Source of the DNA: Bathynomus jamesi
Taxonomy: Eukaryota > Arthropoda > Malacostraca > Isopoda > Cirolanidae
Length of the DNA stretch: 64,000 bases
Direction of reading: 5' to 3'
NCBI GenBank assembly: GCA_023014485.1
Contig: JAJOZX010008820.1
Location: forward strand, 70,001 to 134,000
The position numbers and the translations under genes were made by a program. The notes below the pieces were generated by a model that saw only the letters and a list, made by a program, of their open reading frames with translations, did no database searches and had not been told where the DNA came from. Shown piece after piece: positions 33,915-44,527 of the stretch. Position 1 is the stretch's first letter; each line of letters begins with the position of its first letter.

Positions 33915-34098
33915 TAGGCTGACCATATTTCCTTGAGACAAAAACGGGACATTGGGATGGCAAAAAAGGGACGGGGGTTATGTAATATTCTGTATTCATG
34001 AAAAAGTAAGTACATAAACCGGGACAAAATTGACATTTTTATTAAAACGACGGGACGGCCAGGAAATATAAAAAAAAACGGTACGTATGGTCAGCCTA
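33915..34098. mobile_element. MITE with TAGGCTGACCATA ends, copy A
   Basis: 184 bp. The inverted ends TAGGCTGACCATA and TATGGTCAGCCTA have an exact 8-bp duplication GGTTTAGT (33907-33914 and 34099-34106). It lies in the transposase coding exon and interrupts it right after the second-Asp region. It is almost identical to 38091-38292. Confidence 0.95.
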
Positions 34099-35741
34099 GG
34101 TTTAGTGGTAAAACTTGAAGAAACTCTGGGGAGGAAACTGCACACTATTGGTTGCGCACTGCATCAGAATGAACTCCCACTAACAGCTCTTTTCAAAAAA
34201 ATGGATGGAGTGACAACTGGCTCAAGAAGTTTCAGCGGGCCCCTTGGGCAAAGGTGCGCAGAAGATATCCAGGATGAACCTCAGGTACAGTTTGAAGCTG
34301 TGGAAACTCCAATCATTGAAGGGTACATTCCAGAGGAAGTACTGAAAGACCTCAGGAAGAGTAGATGACAGATGGGCTGTTTGGAAGATTGGTCCACTTA
34401 ACCATGCAAGATGGTTAACTCTTGCCATACGACTTCTTTGTTTGTACACAAGAGACAACAGACCAAACCTGAATTTGAAAAAGTTGGTCCATTACATTGT
34501 TCGAGTTTATGCTCCTGCATGGTTTGAAATAAAGGCATCCTCTAAGCTGCATGATTCTCCTCGCATCCTCTTCTCTGCTATCAGCCGACTGAGGCTGATT
34601 CCATTTGATGATGTGAAACGCATTGTAAAGCAGGACATCCAGGGTAATGTTTTCTGCCTCCGACCTGAGAACATCCTCTATGCCATGGTGAAAGATGAAG
34701 AAGACAGAATCAGGAATCTTGGGCTTCGGACTATACTCACTCTCAGATACAGGTAAATTTTGCGCTTCTTGTAATTATTATTTTTTTTTTTTGCCAAAGC
34801 TGAGTTATTCTCCAAAAAATATTGAAAAAATATTATAATTGTCACTTTAAATGGGTAATTTGTTTGTATTATTGAAACGGCAATATTTGAGTACTATTTT
34901 TCATTTATATTTATATTTTTATTTATATTTATATTTTCATTTATATTTTCATTTTCATTTTTCATTTATAGAATGGAGAGCAACCAGGAAGCAGGGAAGA
35001 AAATTCCCCAGGTGAATAGGAATGCAAATCACTGGCATGAGCTCATCGACCTCACTGACCCTGATGTCATGGAACCACCTACCACACAGCACCTATCTGA
35101 TGAAGAAATCCAGTCATTCATGGACACTAACACTAAGGCAGACATTCCACACTTGCCTTCTCATTCTCAGAGTGTTGAGAGGAGTGTGAAATTAGTGACA
35201 GAGGCTTCCCATACCGTGTACGGGTTCGAAACTCGTCACAGATGTATCCTTACTAAAGTACTGAGCAGGAAGATGCGTCCTGCATTTATGTCAAAAGGAC
35301 ATTATTCTCAATCTTATGATGATTTATATGAATAGTTTTTCTTTTTACATGAGAACATGTGATATTTTTGGATTTATCACCTTTTGTAGCCAAAATATGT
35401 GAATAAATTAGCAAAAATGCATGTTTTTTCAACGAAATTTTATCATTTTACACTTAAAACACGATATACATTAGGCATTGTCTCCTCTTGGGATAGAAAA
35501 TGATATCGAATTGCTACATCTATAATTAGTTAATATTATGTCTTCAAAAATGACGAGTTTACCTACCGCGTATGACGAAAATTGGGTAAAAAACCACAAC
35601 AAACTTTAATTGCAAATCCGCAAGCAGGCCCTTCTCCGTTTGCTCTAAAAAAAATTTTGAGTTCATTTCTCAACCAAACCTAACTACTGGGCACTTATTC
35701 ACCTTGCGATTTCAAAACATGTGGAAAATCGACCCGCCCTA

Positions 35742-35793
<52 letters not shown>

Positions 35794-35796
<3 letters not shown>

Positions 35797-36561
35797 GGTG
35801 TCCCATAAGTCCGGCATCATAGGAAAAATAATTAAAAAAAGGCAAAACAAAAGCTTTTATTTACAGAACGTGCTCAATATGTCCACCATTGTTTTCAATA
35901 CACAAATTCAGACGTGATACCCAGTCAGCAAGCACACGGTGAATGATATCAGGAGTAATGGTGTTACATGTCCCAATAATGCGCTGCCGCAAATGTTCAA
36001 CACTCCTAATTTTCTCTGCGTATACCAGCGCTTTCAAGTGGCCCCAGAGATAAAAATCTAGTGGCGTGAGATCCGGGCTTCTAGCTGGCCATTCTACAGG
36101 CCCTCGACGTCCTATCCAATGACCAGGGAATTATTGTTACAGGTATTCCCTTACTTGGGTGCTGTAATGTGCAGGAGCAACGTCTTGCTGGAACCATGTT
36201 GGGAAATTTCCTTCTTCGTCAAGACATTGGGAAATGCTTCTTCCTTGAGCATACGTAGGTAGGTGCCTCCAGTGACATGTTCATCGAAAAAGAGGGGGCC
36301 TATGATGCGATCCTTCCAAATGCCACACCATACCATCACCCGAGATGCACCTTGTTCCTTTGAAGAGATATACCAGTGAGGGTTGTTTTGAGACCAGTAG
36401 CGGGTGTTCTGTCGATTTACCTCACCATTTCCATAAAAAACAGCCTCGTCACTGAACAGAATGGTGGACGGGAAATTGGCATCCCGAGCATAAATAATTA
36501 TGGTTTGTAGAAATAGAAAAATATAAATTTCTTCTATGATGCCAGACTTATGGGACACCCA

Positions 36562-36562
<1 letters not shown>
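35794..36562 (-). mobile_element. Mariner-like element, 5' deleted
   Basis: Inverted ends CAGGGTGTCCCATAAGTCCG and, reverse-complemented, about CTGGGTGTCCCATAAGTCTG are flanked by TA tracts. The length of 769 bp is about half of a full element. Confidence 0.85.
35870..36515 (-). pseudogene. Mariner-like transposase, catalytic C-terminal part
   Basis: The minus-strand frame starts FPSTILFSDEAVFYG (first catalytic Asp) and continues GASRVMVWCGIWKDRIIGPL. It shifts to FQQDVAPAHYSTQVREYL (second Asp), has a stop, then WPARSPDLTPLDFYLWGHLK (third Asp) and NLCIENNGGHIEHVL. All three acidic blocks survive, with one frameshift and one stop. The DNA-binding N-terminus is deleted. Confidence 0.85.
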
Positions 36563-36603
<41 letters not shown>

Positions 36604-36619
36604 TATATATATATATTTC

Positions 36620-39056
36620 TTGTAGTTTACAGCTAGACTGGGCTTCAGTTTTGAGTAAAATAGTCTGAATTCTTGTAAAAAGAAAAACTGAATTTCTCAA
36701 CGAGATAGCATTTAGCCTGAACTGCATTAACTGAAGCTCACTCTACCCAGGTCCACCACGTGGAGGTAAGCTACTTGAACCCGCACCAAGCCTTCCCCAA
36801 CCTCCCAGCCATAGAGAGCTTATACTTTTATGTTTTGTATTCTTTTTTAGTGTTGAAAGACTTCATACAACTTCTTGATTTTATTTGTGTTTTAACAAAG
36901 CCATCTCTCCTTTCTACACCAATTACACATTTAGAGGCCTGTGTCACCAGCTTTATATGACGCTCAACTGCCTGAGTATGACAGGGATACTGAGGAGCAG
37001 CTACTTTGTCTTCCACAAAGATTCCAAACAGGAGGTCTTGTGGTATTTGTTTTGTGAGAAGTGGCTCATACACAGCACTCCAGTCTATCATTGCGTGGTA
37101 GTCCTTTGCATCAAAGTTTAGTTGTAGGATTCGGAAAACCCTCTGCTTATTGGTTACTTCTTTGCTAGCTCTCATGATTTTTGTACATCTAAGTCTCAGA
37201 TATGCCTACAGTCATCAAACAACATTACAGCTAATATGTTCCCGCTCTGTGCAAAGTAGGCATTCCTTTGAATGACAGAATCAACCATCTTCCTTTCTTC
37301 ATCTGGCAGGCTTCGTGTTAGATCGATTATCTTGAAGATATGTTGTAGTCCTTTGTGAAAATTAGTCTGCGTCTTAATCAAAAACCACATTCGGGCATAC
37401 ACCTGCACAATAAATTCAGTTAATAGTATAAGTCTCTCTGACGGGTTTTCTGTGGAGACGTAGAGTCTGCAAAGTCGATTAGTCATCGTCAGCCATCTAG
37501 AGTGGCTCAATTTCCGGGGTTGCTTGTTTTCGAGACTCTTGCTACAGGATCCATTTTTGATAGCCAGACAGAGCTCATAGAGGTATTTCTGGTCTTCGCT
37601 AAGATCATCAATATGTCATCATATAGAATTGGTAGAGCACTACAGTCAATAGGACGAAGAGAAATAACCTGTTTTATTACACCATTCTTGAAACCGGTGT
37701 TCATATTGGTTCTATCACTCCCAACTGCAAGTAGTTTCTTAGGGTCAAAGCCGTGATGGCTTAAGAAACTTAGAATTAAAACAGATATAGACTTGGATGT
37801 TCCATCTGTGGTACCACATGTCCTAGAAAGCGTTGTTCAGGCTGAGCTAGGAGTACACAATGTTCCTCTGTCACATTTATCTTATGATAAGCACCATCCT
37901 CTCTCTCGTTTTTCTTGATTAAGTGTCTGATCTTTACGACCATCAAAATACAGGGATGAAATTACTACTACTACTACTACTAGTCGAAATTCAGCTCTAG
38001 TCTCAGACCGAAATTGGTCCCTTGCTCGTCTCAGCTTGTCTCAGCAGTTGCCACTGCTGAGGCGGCCCTATCAGACAGGCCATATCTATCTAGGCTGACC
38101 ATATTTCCTTGAGACAAAAACGGGACATTGGGATGGCAAAAAAGGGACGGGGGTTATGTAATATTCTGTATTCATGAAAAAGTAAGTACATAAACATATT
38201 GAGCTTACAATTATTCTTCAGTGACAGAACCCATACAGAACCTATAAAAAAACGGTACTGTCCCGTTCAAAACGGCACGTATGGTCAGCCTATATCTATC
38301 ACACTCCCTGGCGAGAGCTCTTATAGGAGTTCGTATATGTGTTGTTTTTGATGTTTTTGTTTTTAATCCTGCATAACTTATTTCTGCTGAGTCTTCTTCA
38401 TGACTGTCATTATCTGACATCGCTTCTGTTTCCACAAATGTTTGCATGGATTGTTCAGCATTTTGCATTTTAGCTTTCGTTTTCTCCTCTCGTTCTTGCT
38501 TCGTTTGAAGCTTAGCTCTTTCATTCTTATCCAATGATGATATACACATTTTCCTGTGTATGCGTTGGTCATGCAAAAACTGACTTCTAGCTTTGGAACT
38601 TTTGCTTCCTTTGGGCAGTTGCATTGACTTAAAATACACTGACAGCTAGCTATGTTGAACAGCTTAGGACTCTTTTACGAAATGCCTGTATTTTAGCTTT
38701 CGTTGAATCTATTTGAAGTCTCTTCTTTGGAATCTTTAATATCTGATTTCTGGAGGTGATATGATACCTCATAATCCTGTCTGTCACTGATTTCATGTTA
38801 AATGTTGGAATTGAGACCAATTTCCAAACAGCAACAACCTTTCAGCAACTTTAGTAGAGACCTATCGTACCTCTGGCTCTTTCTCAGACTGTTGTTCATT
38901 TTTTATTTTCTGAGCCCCATAAAAATAATGCTTCATAATGTCTCTATAGGTAGGAAGACAAGTTGGCTTAAGATTTTCAGCTTGTCCAAACACAGGATGC
39001 CCTGTGGCACTCCTGATTGACTGTTTTGGTTTTGGCTTTTCTGCCATCCTGCCACT
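36620..39056 (-). pseudogene. hAT-like transposon with TAGGGCG relatives, copy 3 (decayed)
   Basis: Minus-strand frames follow the same order as copy 1. They are FGQAENLKPTCLPTYRDIMK (near 38960), SKARSQFLHDQRIHRK (near 38570), a SDNDSHEEDS acidic stretch, MNTGFKNGVIKQ (near 37690) and HSRWLTMTNRLCRLYVSTEN (37500). At the end come YPCHTQAVERHIKLVTQASK (near 36960, late Glu kept) and KKEYKT. The Cys-His block (CQLHANELPL equivalent) is deleted. The 3' flank resembles copy 1's (CCACG.GGAGGT...CTCCCA), which supports common descent. Termini were not found: the 5' end abuts a Tc1-like element and the 3' end a (TA)n tract. Confidence 0.8.
38091..38292. mobile_element. MITE with TAGGCTGACCATA ends, copy B
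   Basis: 202 bp with the same ends and interior as 33915-34098, and an exact 8-bp duplication TATCTATC (38083-38090 and 38293-38300). It is inserted in copy 3 of the hAT-like transposase. Confidence 0.95.
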
Positions 39057-39483
39057 ATACAGAGACATGTAAGAAGTAAATAGACAGCCCAGATTTTGCT
39101 GTAACAATTTGGCGTAAAAGATTCAACAATTCTGATCGTGTTGCTGGTTTTTTGGGCTTTTTACGTAAAGTCTTGTCTAGTATTGCCCACACGTGTTCTA
39201 TGGGGTTCATGTCAGGGGACTGACTCGGCCAAGGAAGTCGTTTCATACCATTTCGCTCCTCCCATTCTTTCGTCTTTTTTGCAGTGTGGCATGGGGCTCC
39301 ATCTTCTATGAACATGCAGCTGTCTTTTTCAATTTGACCACTTGAGAATATTGGCATAAGTCCTTCTTCAAGGATAGAAATGTAGGAAACGAATATTAGT
39401 CATAATAATGGCAAAAAAATTGGATGCATACATTTTACCATAAAATTAAGGGTGTCTATTTACTTCTTGCATGACTCTGTGTG

Positions 39484-39486
<3 letters not shown>
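39057..39486 (-). mobile_element. Tc1-like element, internally deleted
   Basis: Inverted ends include CATGTAAGAAGTAAATAGACA (left) and, reverse-complemented, CATGCAAGAAGTAAATAGACA (right), with TA on both sides. The minus-strand frame at 39090-39357 encodes CMFIEDGAPCHTAKKTKEW (second Asp) and SPDMNPIEHVWAILDKTL (catalytic Glu of a DD34E enzyme). The 5' two-thirds of the gene are missing. It truncates copy 3 of the hAT-like element. Confidence 0.85.

Positions 39487-39541
<55 letters not shown>
39485..39541. repeat. (TA)n tract
   Basis: Pure TA run directly after the Tc1-like end. Confidence 0.9.
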
Positions 39542-39543
<2 letters not shown>

Positions 39544-39642
39544 ATTGAATATATTGAAAATAAATATACATCAAAATACATTCACTTTATATTCTCCTGC
39601 GCTTAACTAAAACACTAAACTCGCACGTAATGGAGTCTTCAG

Positions 39643-39960
39643 TCACATCATTATTGCTTTCACTACGCAGTAAATAAGTTTTAACATTATTTCACCGCTC
39701 AAGTTATAGGAATACCTATACTCGATGTAAATGGCCTTCATATCGTTTAGTACTATTTTTGTACCCACTTTACATTCGGTTGGTAAGTTATCTTTAAACA
39801 CGGCTAGAATACATTCAAAAGCACGCACAAAGAGGTCATCGTTAGCCACAACATCATTATTAAATACAAGTTTATAAACACTCCTTTCCAATCGATGGTT
39901 TATTCTTACCGATCCGAGCTTTTCAATCGTGAACTCGTCTTCACAATGCATAGCGGTAGT
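39643..39960 (-). CDS. Unidentified reading frame, about 102 codons
   Basis: From ATG 39951 the frame reads MHCEDEFTIEKLGSVRIN and continues VFNNDVVANDDLFVRAFECI, VFKDNLPTECK and LNDMKAIYIEYRYSYNLSGE. The composition is balanced and protein-like, unlike the repeats around it. Just upstream, QLPLCIVKT/RLFQLP-type pieces suggest that it continues the neighbouring frame at 40133 after a shift. I do not recognise it. A Polinton or another virus-like element is a possible source, since such elements are nearby, but no hallmark motif is present. Confidence 0.35.
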   Translation of the reverse strand, partial: TTAMHCEDEFTIEKLGSVRINHRLERSVYKLVFNNDVVANDDLFVRAFECILAVFKDNLPTECKVGTKIVLNDMKAIYIEYRYSYNLSGEIMLKLIYCVVKAIMM

Positions 39961-40132
39961 TGAAATAATCTTCTAAGTCGTAGCGACAGCTGCTCATTAT
40001 ATAAAGAAAGAGTCCATCAGGGTGAACGGTGTAGGTGAGCTCAGCTCTGTACCGCTAAAGTGCTTTGTACCAAAGTTCATGATATTTCAAAGAGTCTAAA
40101 CCTTTTAAATAAGCATCCAGCTCTAGACCATT

Positions 40133-40342
40133 CTAGACTTGTTCAGTCCTATACTCGGTAAACCCGTTGAGCAGAGCGGTGTATGCGTATTCAAGAACCG
40201 TATCAAAATAAAGCATATCCGTAACACGCGCGTCTAATATAGGCTTCAGCTTGCGGAAGCCGACGATTTCAAACATTCTGTCGAGGATGAAACAGTTTCG
40301 CGTAGGGACAAGAACGTTAATATCAGAAGCATTTTTCCACAT
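40133..40342 (-). CDS. Unidentified reading frame, about 69 codons
   Basis: MWKNASDINVLVPTRNCFIL is followed by MFEIVGFRKLKPILDARVTD and YFDTVLEYAYTALLNGFTEY. It ends at TAG 40133, and the next frame continues with YRAELTYTVHPDGLFLYNEQ-like sequence. It probably belongs to the same decayed gene as 39643-39960. The family is unrecognised. Confidence 0.35.
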   Translation of the reverse strand: MWKNASDINVLVPTRNCFILDRMFEIVGFRKLKPILDARVTDMLYFDTVLEYAYTALLNGFTEYRTEQV

Positions 40343-40462
40343 CAGTCGTCAGCAATGCATGGTTGATCATTATTTATAAACAACGTACAAACAATGGCAT
40401 TTACCTTAAATTTACCTTAAAGCGCTTCTGCCTCAAGGGTGCGCTGCTCCCTCGAAGTCCGC

Positions 40463-43400
40463 TCAGCGCCTCCTGAGGCGGGGCCACGACGGGGTCGCCA
40501 CCCCTCTTTTCTCTCGCTCCTGCCATACGATTTGGTCCCCTATTGAATTTGTGGGGGCTGGTCTGGCAGAGGAATACCCTGACACTGTGGGTTGGTCGGG
40601 TATGTTGGCTGAAAACATGTCCAAGTGTTTTTTAAAAGTATATAATGGGACTGCACTTATATCTCTAAGGTACTGAGGCAAGGAGTTAAACAGGCGAGAA
40701 CCTGCCTAGAGATATTATTATATTGAAGGGTTTGAATCCTTCTCAGACTGTTTGGTGGGAGGTGATATTTTTTACACATTCTTCCAGTTCTTGTTAAGGT
40801 GGGCACAATTGGTTCAGTATTGGGGGCAACTAAAAGCCCCTCTAGAATTTTCCAGGTGTAGATTAGGATGTATCTCTCAAACCTTCTCTCTATGGAATAA
40901 AGGTTGAGGCCTCTGAGCCTATCCCAGTAGTCTAATTTGTTTTTACTCACCTGTTGTGCATCAGGTTGTTTAATATACGAGGTAAAGGTTCTTTGTAGAC
41001 CCTCAATTTTTTGCAATTCATTTTGTTTGTGGGGAAACCATAATTGAGAGCAGTAGTCAATGCGTGGAAGGACAAGTGATTTCCAAAGGGTAAGCATGGT
41101 CATACTGTCCCTAGTTCTGAATGTCCTCAGTATATATCCTATTAGTTGTTTGCATGATGAGGTTACTTTGTCAATGTGCCTGTTGAATGTTGCATCTTCA
41201 GATAATATAATCCCTAGATCCCTGACATGATCAGTTTGTACAATATCTTTTCCTGTGGGTCCAGTGTAGTTGAATTGTTCTTTCAGGTATTTATTTGGTC
41301 CATACTTAATTAGTTCAAATTTGTCTTCATTGAAAGCCATATTGTTTGCATCTGCCCAAGCATATATAGTTCGTAGATCTTTTTGTAGCTCTACACAGTC
41401 TTCTTTTTCTGTAATTGGTCTTAGTATTCTGGTATCATCTGCGAATGACAGGAGAGAGCTTCCTAGATTACAGTTTATATTGTTTAGCATTATAATGAAT
41501 AGAATTGGTCCTAGTACTGTGCCTTGCGGCACTCCACTAATCACTTCTTTTTCTATAGATCTTGCTCCATTTACAATTGTTATTTGTTTTCTGTCAGAGA
41601 GAAAGGCATGGATCCATTTTCCTATTTTTCCACAAATACCAAGTTCTTTTAGTTTATGGAATAATATACCATGGTCAACCTTGTCAAAAGCTTTTGCAAA
41701 GTCTAGATAGATGACATCAACATTGTGGTTTTCTCCCAAATATTGTAGGATTGTATTGCAGTGGTCTATAAGTTCAGTAAGGCAGGATCTCTTGTGTCTG
41801 AAGCCATGTTGAAAGTCTTCTAAGAGATGTTCATTTTCTATAAAACTGACAATGTGTCTTTTCAGGACTTTCTCAAATATTTTAATAATATGGGAAGTCA
41901 AAGATATGGGTCTATAGTTCTTGGCTTCCTTTCTTTTGCCTCCTTTGTAGATTGGGGTAATATTTGCTTGTTTCATGATTGGTGGTATTCTACTGGTGTC
42001 TAGTGAGGATCTCCACAGGATTTTCAAAGGCAGAGATAAAGTATGTTTGCATTCCTTAAGAATCTTGGCTCCAATTCCATCTGGACCAGGGGCTGAACTC
42101 CCCGGTAGCTCTGTTATTGCCTGTTGTATATCTCTAGTGGTTATTTGTATATCTTCCAATAATGGTCTGTCTTGGTCATTTTCTTCTCTATCAAAAAATG
42201 CTGTAGTTTTTATTTTCTTTGCTACTACAGGGGTACTCCAGCTTAAAGCATATTGAGATTGTAGAATGTTTGCCATTTCCTGTGTATTAGATGTGAGAGT
42301 TAGTCCATCTTTAGCAAGCAATGGGCCAATGCTCGTTTTGATAACTGCTATGCGTTTATCATAGCTAAAGAAGAATTTGCTATTTTCCTTTATAGTGCCA
42401 ACAGCTTTGTGTTCATTATCAATATTCTCTCTTACGGTTGACTCCTTTATTTTAAGTTCTAACATCAGTATCTGATTCCGGATGTTACTATGTCTTGTAT
42501 CACTTAATTGCTTTGTCAGTTGTTTAGATAGCTTTGTTCTCTTTCTCATAAGTGTCCTTCTGTATCTGTGCTCTTTTGTCCGGTGCTTCTGTGCACTATC
42601 GTTTTTCTTTGGTGTGTGTTTGTATAATGATGATGACAGCAGGCATTGTATTCTACTCCAGCATTCTTCTGGCTTTAGGTTTTCTAATTCATCTTCCCAG
42701 TTTATTTCTCCCAGACAGTTATTTATTGATGTTCAGTCTGACTTGTGCAGGTTTAGGTCAGAGTATGGCAAGTTCGTTTGGCATGGGTCTTGCTTACATT
42801 TGTGGAGGGACAAGTTTGTGAATATGTGCAGGACATTGTGGTCGGAGTGTATAGTTGATGTTATAACAATGTGGTCAATTGTAGTTGCATTATTTGTCAG
42901 CACTAAATCTAGGATATTATTTTTTCTAGTTGGGCAGTGGACATGTTGTACTAGGAGCAGTTGTTCCATAAACTCATTCAGGTGTTTTGATTTGGACCTT
43001 TTTGTCCCTGATTTCATACCACCATATTGGTTCCAGGTGCAATTTGGGAGATTAAAGTCTCCTGTAATGATTAAGTCTCTTGTTGAGTCTACAATAGCTG
43101 GGCATTGCCTGATTTTTTCCAGGACTTCAGTGAGCTAGTATTATGTCTTCTTTATTTATGCTGAGCATGATGATTAGGAGTTCACAGGCTCCATTTGAGT
43201 ATGCCATGAGCAGTTCACTTTGAATGTTTTCAGGGATGTACATCAGGACACCACCATTTAGACGGTCTTCTCTGTCACATCTATGGGTGGTGTACCCTTT
43301 GATTGCAATTTCACTACTCATGATCATGGGGTTCAGGTGTGTTTCTGTGAGGGCTATAACTGTGCTAGTAGTGTTTTCCACTAGGCTCTTTAGGTAAGGT

Positions 43401-43489
43401 ACTTCGGCATGGTTTGAGTTTGGGTAAAGGCCCTGGATGTTTAAGTAGATTATTGATACATTTGTGGAGCCATTTGTTTCATCTCCCAC
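40463..43489 (-). pseudogene. CR1-like ORF2: AP endonuclease and reverse transcriptase
   Basis: Endonuclease: IIYLNIQGLYPNSN, IALTETHLNP (catalytic Glu), a stop near 43130, then DFNLPN and HSDHNVLHI (SDHN motif). From 42549 an unbroken 630-codon frame gives SSAPGPDGIGAKIL, NYRPISLTSHIIKIFEK, YLDFAKAFDKVDH (motif A), GVPQGTVLGPILF, SFADDTRIL (motif C, FADD) and the C-terminal LPRIDYCSQLWFPHKQ. A one-base shift near 40680 leads into LPQYLRDISAVPLYTFKKHL and the true end near 40463. All RT catalytic Asp are present. Total about 1000 codons with roughly three lesions. Confidence 0.88.
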
Positions 43490-44040
43490 ATATAGGGCAT
43501 TTGTAAGGTTCCTGCTGTGGTTCTCGTTTGCTTTTGTATGAGGAGCCCAAGTGAGCTTTGAATGTCTTGTATTTGTTTTATGAGGTGGTAAAACCCCAAT
43601 GGGGTTTCATGGTTGCTTGCTGTACTATTTTCACCAGTGGGCTTACCTGGACCCGCTACATCAGCATAAGATCTGGGTGTAGGAATGGTATTTGGTCTAG
43701 GGTTTTCTTGCATCCCTTGGGCCAAATAGTGCTGATGGATAGTAGGCTCACTATCCTGGTATTCTCTCCGTTGAGTTTGATGTGGTTGGAATCGGATTGT
43801 TCCCTTCAGGTGGGCCAGATTGCAGTTCTCTTTAAAACAACTTCTTTCCCACCATGAGCTCTGGCAAATTTGGGGATGAAAGTAGGGACATCTTGCATTG
43901 ATCTACATCCAGAAATGCCATTCCCATCGTGTATAAATTTTTTGCAGAGTGGTGGGTGAGCAAATGGGCATTCTCTTCCCTTAAGTCCATATTTACACAA
44001 GCCCCTCCTGTAATACTTGCATATGAGTGGGTATCACTAA
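43450..44040 (-). pseudogene. CR1-like ORF1 with CCCH zinc finger
   Basis: The minus strand from about 44040 reads a CKYYRRG-type start, then CKYGLKGRECPFAHPPLCKK, a C-x8-C-x5-C-x3-H-like finger repeated in weaker form (GCRSMQDVPTFIP). After stops come PRSYADVAGPGKPTGEN and a helical stretch YHLIKQIQDIQSSLGLLIQK. It is the nucleic-acid-binding ORF1 of this LINE. It overlaps the start of ORF2 near 43489 in another frame. Confidence 0.7.
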
Positions 44041-44099
44041 TCTGCTCTCTTCTTGTACTTACACCTGCAGGAATTTTCTAACGATCCTCACTCTACTTC

Positions 44100-44510
44100 T
44101 CAACTACCAGGAAGATTCTATTCATCTCCTCAATACTTAAATAAACAACATTCCGTTTACCAGAGTTTGTCTACAAGTCGTTTTCAGTACATAGTTAATG
44201 GCACCTGTTTTACGTCTGAACACGCGCAATGACTTCGTCACGGACACATTGTACACGGCATTAAGAATGCTTCTTAAAGGAAGTTCCATCGTATTCGAGG
44301 AGTGCACGTCCACTCGGTTCAAGCTCTGTGATGACTATGAGCCACAGGCGAGCGGATCGGCTCGACGGGAGGAGTGAGTCACGCCATAAGCTGATGAAAC
44401 GTGTACGGCATTGTTCCAACGTGAATACTTGTAGCCCATTATACTGGTTAGGTGTTTTGAGAAATTTTCCGATACACGAAGCAATGCCGGTTTTAATCAC
44501 TCCCACTCCC
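44100..44510 (-). pseudogene. Unidentified decayed coding stretch
   Basis: Two overlapping minus-strand frames look protein-like: LWLIVITELEPSGRALLEYD and, downstream, AVYNVSVTKSLRVFRRKTGA continuing INYVLKTTCRQTLVNGM. No family recognised. It lies just before the third copy of the unknown inverted-repeat gene and may be part of the same lost element. Confidence 0.3.
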
Positions 44511-44527
44511 CAGAATAGGCACCAAAC

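Larger units (their letters stand above)
32505..35335 (+). pseudogene. hAT-like transposase, three coding exons, lightly damaged
   Basis: It follows a TTTCAG acceptor at about 32488. The exon pieces are 32505-33197, 33333-34752 and 34972-35335. The introns have clean GT...AG ends (33198-33332 contains (AAAT)n; 34753-34971). The N-terminal part is Cys-rich (CSCSLDILPC, CKKDKCTQEHIICVC) and then ERAYLRDQRSK, aligned with copy 1. The core is AILLDNTATQ (second Asp), CALHQNELPLTAL, TTGSRSFSGPLGQ and SHSQSVERSVKLVTEASHTV (late Glu). Damage: a stop/shift near 32535, the MITE at 33915-34098, and one frameshift near 34365. Otherwise it is open over about 750 codons. That introns are kept here but not seen in copy 1 is odd. 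Confidence 0.8.
32105..35741 (+). mobile_element. hAT-like DNA transposon with TAGGGCG ends, copy 2
   Basis: The left end is TAGGGGTGGTCGAAG. The right end, reverse-complemented, is TAGGGCGGGTCGATTTTCC. The target is a TA microsatellite, and both flanks read ATATATAT, consistent with an 8-bp duplication but not diagnostic. It carries a three-exon transposase gene and is itself invaded by a 184-bp MITE. Confidence 0.85.
40380..44040 (-). mobile_element. CR1-like LINE, nearly complete
   Basis: In reverse orientation it carries ORF1 with a CCCH zinc finger (about 44040-43450), then an AP endonuclease and reverse transcriptase (43489-40463). It is one of the best preserved retroelements here, with only a few frame breaks. 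Confidence 0.85.
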
